DNA from: Taenia hydatigena
Taxonomy: Eukaryota > Platyhelminthes > Cestoda > Cyclophyllidea > Taeniidae
NCBI GenBank assembly: GCA_036345935.2
Contig: JADWOT020001473.1
Span: 93,404-157,403, forward strand
Reading direction: 5' to 3'
DNA: 64,000 nucleotides
Shown piece by piece: positions 40,150-54,600 of the stretch. Below the pieces are notes generated by a model, which was not told the DNA's origin, did not search any database, and saw only the letters and a program-made list of their open reading frames with translations. Position numbers and translations under genes: made by a program. The stretch's first letter is position 1. Each line of letters begins with the position of its first letter.

Positions 40150-41399
40150 AGATTTAGCCTTTTCAACAGCAAATTAAAAATACTTGCTGACAGCTGTCTG
40201 CTGTCCCATATAAATCTATCTAGCTAAGTTCTCATCACCGCGCGCAGCAAATCGGTCCGCAATGGGCAGATTCCTGCTGCAAATATAAGCAACAACGCTA
40301 ACTATTACTTCAGCATAGAAACCGTGAGAATTAACTTTATAATGATTCAGTCCACTGAACTTCCACATGCACCACCACTTCCCAGAGCCTTTAAGTTGGG
40401 ATTCGCTGCGCAAGCCTCGATATTTATGGTGCCTTGTTACAACTTTCAGCAACTCTTACTGCAGCAGCCACAACAGGTCTCCGGTAACGTAGACAAGGAT
40501 TCATAAGTTCAACCGAACAAGGTTACGCTACCTTCAGTATCAGGCGTTGTACCTAGTGGCACAGGTAAGAAGCCATTTGCAATCCTCTCCTGCAGGGGTA
40601 TTGCCTTTTTAGTCACCACTGTCATGATATATTTTGATTCTTCAAATGTCCTTAGTTTAGATAGGATAATTTTACATCCTTTTACCTTTTACCTGCCTCT
40701 TTTGAAATATGTTATTGATAAGATTTGTTCCTTTTGGCCCCACCAGCAGCGGAAGTCATGGCTTGCCCAAGTTTTAGCCTGCCTTCACGAGCGACCTGTT
40801 GGCCGTGACCCAGTGATAAGGGTCTTGGAGGATCCAACTCATATGTCAACCACATCCCGCAAAGGAGCGATGCAGTGGACATAGTTAACCTGTCTTCGTT
40901 GTTTTGACGAGTAGTAAGCGCGAAAATGTAGAATGACAGTGTTAGGAAGCAAAGAAATTGCTCTGGCAAGTGCCGATGTCAGGTCGTTTGCCCTTAACAT
41001 TTTCACTTCTCTATTGATTGCAGTGCTTCAATTCATAGGTTCCGTCAACTACGGTAACCCTATGAGGGCGCAAAACGCAATACTTGCGATGAATGGATAT
41101 ATTGTGAGAAAAAGAAGACTAAGATTTAAGCCGAGGCAATCAAAGGGCATAAATTATACAAGTGCTGGGTCTTCACGACTGCCATAACTCCTGTCAGTGC
41201 AATTTAAATTTTTTTCTTAGAAGTTGGTAAAAATGATGCATCTCACCATTAGACATTTTCAAGCTGATTGCTGTTTGCTTTACACCCTAATTCCTTCATC
41301 CTTGCCATTATGTAATGTGGTTCAAGGAGGTGTGCAGTTATGAATCTTGTTTTAAGGTTTGAAATAATTTAGAGGCCATGAGTATTCCATCACGATGTT

Positions 41400-41870
41400 T
41401 TGGATGCTACCTCTCAGTGTTTGCATTGGTGTCATCTGTGTGCGCGAGGTTTCACCCCTTGCCAGTGTTATATACCATTCCCATGCTTGTGCAGTTTTGC
41501 ACTCCCATCAGTTTATGCGACTTCTGTTAATCGTGCTTCACTATCCTCTCCTGCCTTTGTGTGTGCAACGCTGCCTTTTTACACCAAGTTTGAGCATTTA
41601 CCTAAGTGCAATTTGGTTAATTCAAAGATGCTGCTGCCTCGCACTGCCAAAGTTCGACGCCCTATGGGGGTGAACTTGTCCTTGGCTAAGTTACATTGCC
41701 TTCTAGTAACTGCGTTTCTGCCAGTATTGTATGCGTACGATGGCGATCATCCGCGTGACATGGAGTCAGCTCATGACGAGTCTGTGACTGGACGAGCATC
41801 GTCGACTTGTTCATCGCAATTCTCAAGGCAAAGGCATTCTTCCTTCCCACTTACCGCTTTTGAAAGATGA
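41400..41870 (+). CDS. Unrecognised 156-aa ORF, possibly chance
   Basis: The longest open frame in the window. It is Cys-rich near the start (CLHWCHLCARGF) and Ser/Arg-rich at the end. I recognise no domain, signal peptide or partner exon. A second frame is open over 41395-41673, which weakens the case. It could be a single-exon gene, an exon, or decayed repeat. Confidence 0.2.
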   Translation: MDATSQCLHWCHLCARGFTPCQCYIPFPCLCSFALPSVYATSVNRASLSSPAFVCATLPFYTKFEHLPKCNLVNSKMLLPRTAKVRRPMGVNLSLAKLHCLLVTAFLPVLYAYDGDHPRDMESAHDESVTGRASSTCSSQFSRQRHSSFPLTAFER

Positions 41871-42110
41871 ACAAGAAAATTACAATTGCTTTGACGTATA
41901 TTTTAAAAAATTCTAATTGTTCATTTATCACTTCTGGATGTGTGGTTCTTCATAAAATATTCTGCGCCGCAAAGAAAGTGCCCAGACAGACTTTGCAAAA
42001 GTTGACACCTTAAGCACAATAACGAGTTTCACAGCTTATTGCTTTGAAAGGCGCATTTACCCCCAATAATAACGTATTTAAACTTTACCACATTTCGGGA
42101 TGTAGCATAC

Positions 42111-42130
42111 ATATATATATATATATATAT
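42111..42130. repeat. (AT)10 microsatellite
   Basis: Twenty bases of perfect AT dinucleotide, preceded by CATAC and followed by GCACATTGG. No gene lies nearby. Confidence 0.95.
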
Positions 42131-45100
42131 GCACATTGGATAATTGCGATGTAACATAACGTAGACCATAAAACGGTGAGATAGGTGGATGGTATTCACA
42201 CTCGCATACGTAGCGTTCCGTTAACATGCCAGTGCTACTAAATTTAAATTAATATATCCTTCATTGCAAAAGTCGATAGCGTAAGGAAATATCAAAATTC
42301 GCTCCCCAATGCCATGGCGGACCATATCATAAATTTCGACTTGCTGACAGATTCATTGTTCTTGCAGTCAAACGAAGTGATTTGCACCCAAGAATGAAGG
42401 GAGCGACAAAGATTGGGGCTTATTTGATGGGTGGGAAGAATACCTCTCCTACAAAGTGTTCAACACGGAGGTTTTGTTGTTTTGAAGTTTCGCCATATAC
42501 ATATAGGTGGAGTGATTGTCTAGAAATGACTATTTGCTGGTTCCATAAAAGTGCCAACTTGGCCCAAGTTTCATCACGGACCGAATTCGCAGGAATAATA
42601 GCAGATGAGACAATAGTGCAGTCTGCAGTGGAAGGACGTCCTTTAAGTCGTTCTCGTTTTGGCCCGTTTTAGTCCAACTTCTAATTCTCTGCTTCTCGAG
42701 GTTCAATTGTGCACAGCCCTGGTGGTACTTTGCTGACGAACTCTAAAATTGGGGCATAAAGCACAACAAATCTCTTGCTAACGCATGTCATCCCTGCTAC
42801 TGCAGGAGCGATGTCATGAATATATAGGCTTTTGGCTAGATTAAGCTCAAGTCCAAGTTGGCTACTGCATTACGAATGTGCAGTGCAATTAAAACCATTA
42901 TATGATAACGGTTCCAATTTTATTGTAATGAATACCCATCCAATGTCCATCGCAGTGACTGTATGCGTAGGTTTATCTTAGCTACAAATCAGCATGCCTA
43001 ACATTACTTTAAGGATTGCAACACTAAAAGGCGAGAATGAACTCAAATGCGGTGGATCTTTGCAGTTTTCCAAGGATTATTTAAAACCACTTTAGAATCT
43101 CTCGCGGCTCATCAGCTTTGATTTATTGCAGTTATTATAAGTGCGATGACAGACACATCAAATAAGATTGACTATCTTGTAATATTCCTTCTGAATCTTA
43201 GTCTCTGCAATGACCATTTGCCGTCTTCCATACTGATGGAATAAAAAAGATGGTGCGCCAAGCGCCATAAAGCAAACTTTATTAACTGGGTAAATTGTTG
43301 GGGTGGGGTTGCTAGAACGCGATCTTTTAGAAGACTTCACAGTGCTCAAGACGATGTCTCTGACGCATGCATAACGTTGACGATAATTTTATGGTTCCAA
43401 ATTTTGTGGTTTTGTAATGTTATAAAGGTCTTTCGAAAAACGACCCGCAATTAACAGATTTGAAATGTTTTTATGGCGGTATAATGCATCATTTTAAGTC
43501 GTGGGAATTGCCAAATTCTTTAAAGAAATTACTCATAGCACAAACATGCTTATTTGTTGAGGTGGGAGAAACGTTCGGCCACGGTTTATGAATCGCTTTG
43601 TAGCTAGCATATAGAATTGTGTATGTCAACGAGGTGCATGCAGGTGCTAAGCAGGATGTCGATGCCAACATCTCGAGTCGAAACTACGTGGTTAATCGGA
43701 TAAGGGAATAATGCATGTTGGGCATAAAATGCTGCGTTGTGCTTTGTGTCGCAAATTAAACAAGAGAAGTTGCTTACCTCAGCATGGTGTTTGCTACCCA
43801 AATTACAAACAAATAGTAGTTAGGAGAAGTTGGGTAGTATAACCTATGGTCACTTATCCAAGTGGCCATTTTTCTTGGCATTCCATGCCTTACGAAGATA
43901 GTTACACATCTGAAATGAGGATTCTCCTGTACCTAAGCTGCTACAAAACGCAGTCTATAGCTTACATATAAAGAAGCTTTGGGGTTTTTAGCCTCTTTAG
44001 CCATTACTGCTATGGAATGGCTGCGCAAATTTTTGTGGCATAAATAGTACTAATGATTTTGTCTAACAGCTTTGACGGTCTTGTCTTTAGTCTAAAGCAG
44101 CCTTTTTGAACGAATTTTTCTGGCTAAATATTTTCTAAACACTATACATTCTGATGTGGTGTGATCTTATGTGCAGGCCAAAAGCGCATCTATTCACTTG
44201 ACCCTATTTAATTTGCACAGGTTCTCTATTGAATTAGAGGGTACATTGGCGCTTTAACAGCACATTTAGCATTATACGCGTTATGAGTACTGTCGTTGCG
44301 CACTTTGTTGCACTGTCTTATCCTAGACCGCGTGAATACTTGCCAATTCGGCCCAATAGGAGTTAGTGTGTTCAGTTCCAAGTTGCTTAATAAGATTGAT
44401 GTACGAATGACATGTTGGGAAGTAATATGTTTGTTAGCGATCCATTAAAAACGTTAATTTGCTTTAACTCGCTTCTTTCTTAACTTATCTTATTTCAAGA
44501 TAGATACTGTCTGCCACGAGATAAGACCTCGTGGATGCGTATGAATGAGCCCTTTTCCTAACACGCTTTACATGCTTTCGGGTCTAGCTGTCCATTATAC
44601 CCAAACCTATTACTTAAAAAGGTCATGCACAGAAGCCAGCTGCAAATTAAAGTTTTTTTTGAGATAAATGTGGAGATCAACAGCCGCTGATGTGGTTGTA
44701 TCAAAGAGGAGGGGTTGAAGGTACCAAAAATATTCAGCGTGAATTCATTGGTTTATCGCTTGTTTGTGGCATTAAAGAATGCTTCGGGTATAATCAGTTG
44801 TAATTGCTGGTGCGCAAAGCTGCTGATGTTGCTTTGATTAATTGTTCCGACATTCTGGAAACAGTGACAAGTTCATTACCTCTAATGTAGCAACGTCTAC
44901 GATTTATGCGTCCTTTCAAGGCGAAGCTTAGATATCCAATGCCTGGAAAACAGCGAACCTCGCATTACTCCCATCTGCAGCACAATTGGTAGATTGTAGA
45001 ACAAAGGCGCAATTTCCCAACAATAGTAGTGAAATCGCAAATATGGTATTAAGGAGAATCGTGCGAAATGAATTCAAAGAAAGCGTGATGCAAGTAAGTC

Positions 45101-45639
45101 AGTGTTGATAATCGCATGCACAAAATGGTGCCTGAAAGGCACTAAATACTGCGGCCTATTTGTCATTGTAAGCTAATCTAAACGAAGCCGTTATTCAGCT
45201 GCAGCATGGCACTACCTTATCACCATCCGGAACTTGCGCAGTTGGCACCTCAAATATACTCCTTGATGAGAGACCAGAGGCATCAGAGGAAAGATGAGGC
45301 AGAAGGCAGTGGATAGGTATGTCCAGATCTCAATAGATCCCACCTTTTAAAATAGGCTATGCAGTTAGTATAATGGCGATCACCACAGCCAAATGCAACT
45401 GGAATTTTCAAATTGAAATATCCACGTCTTTCTCATCACGTCCGTTACATACGTTATGGATGAAGTCGTGTGAAGTTTAGAGAACACATACCTTCACAAA
45501 TATCATGCTTTCACTTGAGTGTAAGCAGACTGAATAGTAATGCACCTCTACAGCGCTTGCAGGCCTGATTTCATTAACATGATAAAATCCTTGGACACTG
45601 GAATAATAACCACTCATTATTTAAAGAGAATTCCTTGAA

Positions 45640-48600
45640 TCACAAAGCGACACATACGGAGAAGCAGAAGCAGTCGAAGTCGAGTGTTTGCATGGCATGT
45701 CCAAGTATCTGCCAGAAACCGAGAAATACGACAAAATTGAAAATGGCGATGCCCCAGATCAAATTGCGCAGTGGCGCTAGAGCTCTGTGTACCTCCGACA
45801 GGGTGGGCTTCTTCTCGCTTAGACGCGTGGAAAAACGCAGATCTGCTTGTCTACCCGTCGGTCAGTGTTGACATTTCGATGTGGACAAAAGCAATACGTT
45901 GGAAGGTACATCATTATAGAAATGCTTAAAAATATAATTGTAAGTTTTTGTTCTTTCAGGCGCCACTAGACGTTAAAAGGTGCGACTGCAAAATCAATGG
46001 CTCTGTCAACCTACCGAGTAAAGACCTCAGGCCAAGGAACGAGAGGATTGTCGATTTCCTGTACACAGCCCCACACGCCAGGCGCTACCTCAGGTGCAAT
46101 GGTTTTGGTGTGGAGAAGAGTGATTAATGTGGGCAACAGAAAGCCACCCAAAAATGCCACTCCCAATCCTATCAGCTTAGTCTGCTTAGCGTCTGGTTGG
46201 GGTTAAAACGAAAATGGAAGGAATTAGAAACAAGAATTTCCACCTGGTTAGTAAAGCCCATATAAGCTGCTATTCAACTCCTTATTCCCTAATTACTGGG
46301 ACAGTGGGACATTTAGTCTATGTGCCCAAAATGATGACATTAAAAGTGCCTTCCAATTACCTAGACCATGAGCATTAGCTTGCATAGAGCCATTTTTGCA
46401 ATGAATTTAATGTGCAATAAGCCCTGCTTTCCTTCCAAGCCGTCAGTTAACTAAAGTGTACTAAATTAATTGCGCAGGAAAAATTCCATCCATCTAAGTT
46501 TACATATAAAGCGCAAAGTGCCAGCAACGCACCTATAGACGAGGCGTATTTAAGCACAAACCAGATGGTGAGTGAGCTCGCTGCACTAACGATGTAGCCA
46601 ATTAGAAGTGCGGCTTTGGAGAGACGTGCCCAGAGAATGCTGAGACAAAGGCACCCCACAAAGGGTGTACATAGACCGAAGCATAGGATATCCGCCACCT
46701 AAAGCGCAAATATAGGTACTAAGTTGCCTTGCTGCCCCAAAACGCAGGTAACATCAGGAAGTTTCTTTACAGATATTTGCAGAACCTGCAACATCCTCCA
46801 TTTTAGCGAAAGTTTATTTCTCTGGTGGAAAAATAGGGCCTAGTCTCCAATTCCAGACGCAGCTTTGTAATAAGCGACATACAGCGCTGATCTAAACTAT
46901 TAGAATTGGATCTTTATGCAGTGGATTTACCAGCCTCAACTGTGTGGGATTAAGGCAATCAGATTTATGCATTTTCTTTTAACGAAACACATTTCACATC
47001 TTAAATCAGTTTCACATTTGCTTGGATAGTGAGCCAATCATTCAGTCCACAAGCAGTTCTAAGCTTTTGGCGTTTGTTGCACAAAAATTAAGAGCATTAG
47101 GAGCAATTTATTAACTTTTAAAATAACGTTATGTGTTGCGTCCATTTTTTGGTAAAACAGCTAAAACGAACATAATTTTGGGCTGTTCTCAGGATGTTAA
47201 TCTTTACCTAGTGTAGCTTAATATCAGTTTGTTGCGTTTCAAGAATTATGTGTTTTGTCGAAAGAGGAAGGCAGGCAGTGCTACTTGAAGACATGGCGCA
47301 TCAGTTAGGTGCAATTAGTCTTTTGCTTACAACAACCCAATTCCGAAACAGGCAGTCGTCTTATTTTAGTTTAAGTGAGTAGATTTGCTTGCATCCCAAA
47401 TTGAAATAAATGTATCAGTTCTCCAAGTCTTAAATGGTGTGCGGTTTCATTGGAGAAGGTGTGCCATATTGGCGTGGAGAAATTGCGGTGCCCCAACAGT
47501 GACCTAGTTTGAGCTATTGCCGAATCAGGTATGGCGCCAAATGCTGTTCCTTATATGTGCTCTCGAAGTGTCCCTCTAAGGACATTTGAATGATTCCATT
47601 TTGCCATATCTGTCCGCTTGCCCATTTTATGCTGCTAATTTCAGGCACTACATTGTAGACCTCATTTTCATTCCATGAAACCATTTGCTCTACTTTGATT
47701 TCTTATATCAATGTTTGGGGCAGAGAGTAGGCGGTAAATATTTGTAAATTTAATTTTTCGTTACGATTCAGCCATGTTGCACCGCATTAGTTGGGCAGCA
47801 GTGGTCCAGTGTCATAGCCACAATGTCCTAGACAAATAGAGACGAAAGCATACTCCTATATCAGGAAAGGCAATGCAGACTGGTATCATTCCCGTTATCA
47901 CGGTAAAGGCGATGTGCAGCACGCTTTTCTCCATCCTGTCAGTGTAGGCGCGGAATGCACCGTGTGTCTGGCAGCCGTACACTAGCGTTGCAGCTGGTCT
48001 GTTCCTATATTCCTCTTTGATCCTGCCAAAACAATGGAAAGAGAGAAGAGTTGCCCTCCTGTCATGCAAAAACTATTTGTCGAATGGATTGGGTCTGTGT
48101 CTCGAGGTGAGGGTTATTGGTATGGAAAGCACGCAAGAATTACTTATTTTCGTACGTGCAGACCTTGAATAAAGTGAGCACATTTTCAATGGAACAGTGC
48201 TACTTTCGCCGCAATTTTTAGAACTACTTTCTAGGTTTGGGTCATTGACTTAATTGACTGTCAGTTAAGGCATATAATTCAAAGCGCAAAAACGGCATCT
48301 CTCAGGCCTACCTGCCTAAAATTACAAGATAATTTGGTTTTTAAGTTCATAAGCAGAATGCTTGTTGCCTTGCAGAAAGCAATATTGTAATAAAGGCAAA
48401 ACATTTCGTCCCCAGCTTGATACTTAAAGCAATTGTATAACACAATAAATGACTTGGTGATCTCTTTTAGTCTGGCTCTACAATTCATATTCTTCCTTCT
48501 GGTTATAATGCCTCTAGAAAACAGGACCTGCCTTCTGTCTTCTAAGCGTAGCAATCGTGATTATTTAGGAGGTGTGTGCATGCATGCAGCAAAATATTTG

Positions 48601-51600
48601 AATGCGGTGTTTTACGGGTCACTCAGTGCAGATCAACAGAGCCATAGGTCAGTATATCGAGCCTATGACATTGACGTACCAGGTGTCAGTGTGACATGCT
48701 GCACATTCGAGCATGCTGCGACAGCGGCAAATGTTGCGTCGACTTGCGAGATGACCGCGGCGCTTTCCACAGAGGAGACACGTTGCTCCATCCACCTGCT
48801 TCTTGAAGGGCTAAAGGGAGAACAGCATCACTGCAGTCATTGATAAAACACTATCACACTCAATTACGAGCTTCAACCTTTGATTTAAACTGCAGGTTGC
48901 CAAGTTGAGAATGAAAGTTCTCACGATCCTGTCAAAAAATTGCCCACTTATTCTGATGCGTCGCAAAGTGTTGCAACGGAATGCTAGAATATCTGCAACA
49001 AAACTGATGTTCAAACGTAATTACCGGTGTGAATTCTAATTCGAATGGAAGTTGGAAGTAGTGTCGGTTTTAAAAATGGAGGTACACTACCTGCCTATCT
49101 TAAAAGTGTGCACCACAAATTTCGCCTCATTCCACTGACTAGTGATCAACATGAGAATTGGATGTTGAAGCGACCAATGCTTCGATAATCTACATTTTGG
49201 GGCAGGGTCAATAGCATTGCTTACCAATGTTGCCATCCGAAATTGCATAGCATTCAATTTTCTTTGCTAAGCTAACATCATTACATTCAATAAAGTGCTA
49301 ACAACATTTCTTTGTACTTGATATTCAATTTTGCCGAATTCTTGCATAGAATTAAAGTGGGCTCACACAAAACGGGCATGGGAGTGGACCTAGTCTAAAG
49401 GAACTGGAAAAAAAGTCTTGATTACTCTGTCGGACAGCACCCATTATTCTCAGTGATCAAAAGCATAAAAGTATATGAGTGTGTCAAAAACATCGTTTAG
49501 ACCATCTCACTCTGATGTACGTAGTGAGGACATCGTGGTACAGGATTGATGAGGCGCCGACGATGCTGAACATGCAAGAGGTTATAAGGAGCAAGAGAAT
49601 CACGGTGAACATGATCCAGACACCGTCCTTGCCCAAAAGATATATCGGAGTTGCGAATAACACGAGACCTAAAAAACCATATTGTTGAGAAGGCTACGAT
49701 GTGATTCACTTTGAAGGTGGTACAGTGAAACAAGGGTCTAGGTGATTGCTTTTTGATAAATAAGTATTGCCACATCAAACTGACAGGTTTGTCGTCTACT
49801 ACTTACTACTTCAAAATTTGATTTGCCACTGGTTTTAAGGTTTAAACACAGCATGCGTTTGATGATTAATTTGGAGCTAAAGTTGTTCTATGAGATTAAA
49901 TATGCGACACGCGAATGACGAATTAACCAGTCACGCATACATTAGAGCAGCCAGTCTAAATCCTGCGGAATGCATATGAGGAGTATCTACATGAGACAGG
50001 GTAAGTGGTTGCATAAATTGCTAGACCCGTTTACTGACGAAACGTTATTCAACCACCTGACGATTACATTCCTTGGACAGTTTTATGACCTCCCGGACAT
50101 GAAGACTCCAGTTTGAGTTCATTGGTGGTCACAAATGGAGTTAACTCACCCAACAATTAAGTCAATAAATATAGCTTAATAACCAAGCAAAGCGGGAGGA
50201 TTTCAACAATCTAAAATAACGAGAATGGTTTTGACAAACAGCAACTTAAATTTTTTTTCCTAAAATGTCGACCCCATGAATATGATAATTTTAAATGCTG
50301 AATTGTAGCATTTATCGGTTTAAACCGAATTTAGTAGCAAACGTACCACATAATCACTACCATGTCTAATTATTAAGAGAAATGGCGAACTAATTTGCAG
50401 GTTGTTTTAAGCACAGAAAGCTCATTTGTAAGCCATAGGAGGTGTGTTCCTACCGGATGCATTTTGCGTCTCGTTAAGGAGAGCTGCATTGGAAAAGGCT
50501 GATTCCAATGCTCGGAATCCCAAACCACAGACAACGCTAAATGCGTAGGGAATGCAAAATGCCATGATGATGGCCAAAAGAAGACCAAGTGCTCCATGAT
50601 TTGGCGGTAAACTGATCGAAGTCTCCCATAGTGCCTGATCAAGCACCACTAGCACCACGTGATCTTGTGGAGAGCATGAAAGCCAGTTATTTTCATAACC
50701 TACTCCTAGATGGGTGATAAAAGCTTTATCTGAAGAAAAAAAGACCAACTTGTGGTACAGATTACGAACTTACGAATTAAGTTAATTAGAGCATTGCTGA
50801 GGAAACCACCATCGGATCCGACAATCAAGGATTTCCCGATTCCATAATTTGACTTGTTGTAGCACATCAATAGCTTGTAGAGGCTGTCCGCGCTACCTAA
50901 ATAAAGCTTAAGATTGCTGGCAGGAGTCAAAACTCAATCATTGATTATGTTCTTTTTGCAGCACTGTTGAGTCGAGTAGCATATTTTCATTTATAATCCC
51001 ATAATGTTGTAAGGTGAAAGGTAATGATAATTTTTGTTCGAAATGTACAACTTTCCCCAGAAATTTGCATTCCATTTCATAATGCAGTCGTAAATTTATC
51101 TCAAAACATTGTGTGCGTTGCGTTTACCGTGTCTTCCTCCCAAAGCCATGTGAACTAACCACTCGTCTCTACACGTGAGCAATTACGAACCTGTTCAATA
51201 AAAGTCCAATGTACGGAAGGTCGTTATTGTTGTGAGTGTCAACTAAAAAGGTACCAAAATACGTGATCTAGCCGTTTAACGACTTGTGCTGATGAAGCAA
51301 TATGCCACTGCTTTTGCTTAGGAAATGGCATAACTGAACCTTGCTGGTTTTATGTCAGTGGCATCCTTGTTATCATAACTCACCTACTTTAGTTATTCAT
51401 TTTTGTATGCCTTAATCATCCCTGCTTTCCTCTGGACATACAAGGCTACATTCTTTGAACACACCAGCGATATTACCATTTTCCTAAAATTTGTACTAGG
51501 TTACAATGACAAAACGTTGTACTTTTGCTTTTTGTACCTGATTGAATTCCCTTTGCTTTGTCTTGTATAGCGCTGGCTTAGCATGCTTGTAGTTGTGCGA

Positions 51601-54600
51601 TTGCCACCTCATCATCACAAACTACACTAATTTCATGCACCTATTCATTTTATTCAAAATATTTTGAAACAGTCAAACTACTAGGCTCGAAGAGAGCATA
51701 GCAACAGCAGTCACAAGGTAGACATACCGAATGGCGTGTAGGTAGGCACGTGTAGCACAATGAAAATGAAGAAGGCGCTAATGAGGAGGAGAATTGTAAT
51801 AACAATGCAAAGTATGGGACTACAGCTTCTGCGTCGCGCCACCAACACCATGGCACCAACCAGAATGAAGACGGTCGGCACGATAGCCGTCCTGCTCACA
51901 TCTTGTGTCACGGCATCCAAAATCTTCGAAAAAACTGCGAGCGAGATGTGAACATCAATGCATGCATTAGATATGTAACTGACCCTTCCATCACTATCTC
52001 ACACACTGTATTTATGTAGGAAACAATGCAACCAGGCCGCATAAACTATTTTTTTGTAGTAGCAACCATCTTAATGAAAACTTGGAGAACTTCTATTTTG
52101 CTGATAAAGCACAATGACTGAATCACACAATCCAAATGCCTTCATCTCCAATGCAACAGCTGTTAAGCGAACTCCTTAGCTTAAGATAGAACCTGTGCTC
52201 TGGTAATTGCCTGTAAAACAGTTACGACTTTGGTTCAGGAGTATTTGTTCACTGTCTACTGGGATGTTATTTCAGATACCAAAGCACATAAAGCTCAATT
52301 GTCTTGACCATGCACAAGAACCCACGTCAAATTTCCATTATCTCAAAGAGATTGATGCCACTTTCCATGTTTTAGGGTGGCACAAGCGTCATCAAGGCAA
52401 TTCGAAACCTTAACCAGGTTGTTTATTGCTCCTCAATGCTTCGTGCATTAACATGGATCGCGTACATTAAATCTACTCAGCAAATAAATTGATGCTGCTT
52501 TGGGTTAGATCTAGGACTCAGCACATCTTTCCGATCGCCTCAGTATGGCTGATTTTGGCCTAATTTTATTAGCGGAGTTTAAAAATTGTCCTTTAGAGAA
52601 ATTGCTTGCCGAATTAACTAGTCAGTTAAGACCAATTGGGAGTTTGGTTCGCACCATTACGAATGACGCTGGTGCGTCGCCTTATTTGTCGTGCATTTTG
52701 CCTTTTGTTAAAGCTTAATGGCATTGCCGCATAAGACCCATTGCAAATTCTTTTACATGGCATTCTGCATCTTATTATCCGCAACACAGCTACTTTTGAC
52801 AGCAACTTTAAACTGGCTGATTTCGGGCTCTCATGACAGTCATATGCAATACAACGCGCACTACTAACAAAAGGTAAGTAGGAAGACAGGAATCGCTCAC
52901 CAATGACGTTGCCACAGAGGGTGTAGAGGCTGGCAAGGAAGCTAAGAGCGATAGTGAGGATATGAGCAGCCACGCCGAAGCGACGCCCTACAAATTGGGC
53001 GATGGTTTGGGCTCCTGGCGATTTGGTGCGCAATTCCACAAGCAGCAGCACGAAGATTGTGTAGACCAGTGCACAGTTCGCTGGCTCAGATATGCAACCG
53101 ACAATGCCGTACTAAATTCACAAGCACGAGTTGGGGTTTTGTGCTTATGTGAAGTTTGCATGTCTGACTACTAGTGCTGCAGGTACGTTGTGCCTGTACT
53201 TGTATCAGGTTGCTCCAAACCATGTGTTTTTTAGCGATGGGCTGCGATTCGTTCTTAAAGGTTAAAAGCGACGGTCCTTTTTTGCATTGTAACTATGTCA
53301 AATACGGAAGGGATGGATCGGATGCTAGCTGATAGCATGACAATGTAAGTAGACCTAGCCAATTCTCCAAAATTGTAACTGTAAGTTGCTATTAAATTTG
53401 CAGTGCTTTGGCTGCAAAATATAGCAATGGCTGTAAAAACAAACCACGAATTTTACTTTAGAGTTTGAACTCATTACGATGGCTGCCATTGCATAAAGTT
53501 ATGGCATTTTAATGCACAATACCATTGCACTAGTTTCAAATGACGAATGTCACCGTCATTAGTACATCTCCTCAAAATCATTTAGAGTGTGATTTAATCG
53601 CAGACAAATGTCAACTTAACAGTGTTCGACGCGACGAAAGCTATTAATTGGCTTATCGTGCTGATTACAGTAACAAATGTAAACCACATTGAGCATTAAC
53701 AAAGTTCAGAGTAACGTGAGTCATTTTATATTTTCCGCTTCAGGAGCAGCAAGCATTTATTGGTATAAAGACACTTTGTTATCACTACTACTCAAAGCAA
53801 TACTTCGCTTAGGTGTTGCTTTAAGCAAAATATTGGTTTTCGTCTGTGGAAGACGACAACCAGGCCATTCACTTCTAAAATGTGTTAAAACCGATGTCCT
53901 TTCCCCTAGCCGTGCATATTTTATGGTCGCTCAAGCAATTAGTGATTGCAAACAATTTTGGAAGATAGAGAATAAAGTATCAAGCGACCTAAAAGCCACA
54001 ATTTTGCTTAAGTAAGAAGCCACGAAATGCTGATGAGGCCCTACCGATTTTGCATCGTTTACCATCTCTAGGAGTGATGCCGGCCTTGTGATTTGTACCA
54101 TGAAGGCAGTGATGACAACGCCAAGATTATTTGATCTCTTTGAAATGCTTGCAAGGTCGTTTTGCATCTTCGCCTAAAAAATAAAATAAATGCACCTGGT
54201 TATAGCATCAACAAATGAATCAGTTTTCATCGGATCTGCACTTTACATGAAATATTAAATCTGCCACATGCGCGATTGGTTGCAAGATGCAGTTACACAT
54301 ACTGCACTAAAAATAAAGTGGCACTATTAAATTTGACTCATATTCTGAAGGCAAATGCGCTTCTCTTTCGGTTTTCCTCTGTTTCATCTAAAAATACACC
54401 TCTAAGAATGCCTTCTCCAGTTCAAATTTGACCAATAACACAGTGATCACGGCAGTGAATGCAGGTTAGTACCACTCATGAAAAAGTCATTGTTTATTTA
54501 TTTATTTTGCGTTGGGCAAAAAAAAACTAGCATTTTATTAAAACAGAGAGTTACGGAGTCTTTTTAGTAGCTATGGCTCACGTCTGCGAATGCAGGAGGC

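Larger units (their letters stand above)
30530..45630. other. No firmly supported gene
   Basis: It may hold upstream exons of the zinc-finger gene. Open segments at 33565-33901, 34361-34612 and 40712-40969 on the minus strand have no recognised motif. The microsatellite and two weak candidates are listed separately. Confidence 0.45.

Noticed and set aside
48433..48843. 136-aa plus-strand ORF
   Set aside because: It runs antisense over transporter exon 8, and the minus-strand exon fits its neighbours in phase.
48811..49014. Minus-strand ORF that seemed a possible transporter exon
   Set aside because: Its phase does not fit between exons 7 and 8, which already join each other in frame.
49497..49778. 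93-aa minus-strand ORF
   Set aside because: Wrong frame over transporter exon 7; the correct frame gives the conserved GASSILYHDVLTTYIR block.
52626..53051. 141-aa minus-strand ORF taken as a single gene
   Set aside because: Only the part upstream of the GTGAGC donor at 52900 is coding, as transporter exon 3; the rest is intron read-through.
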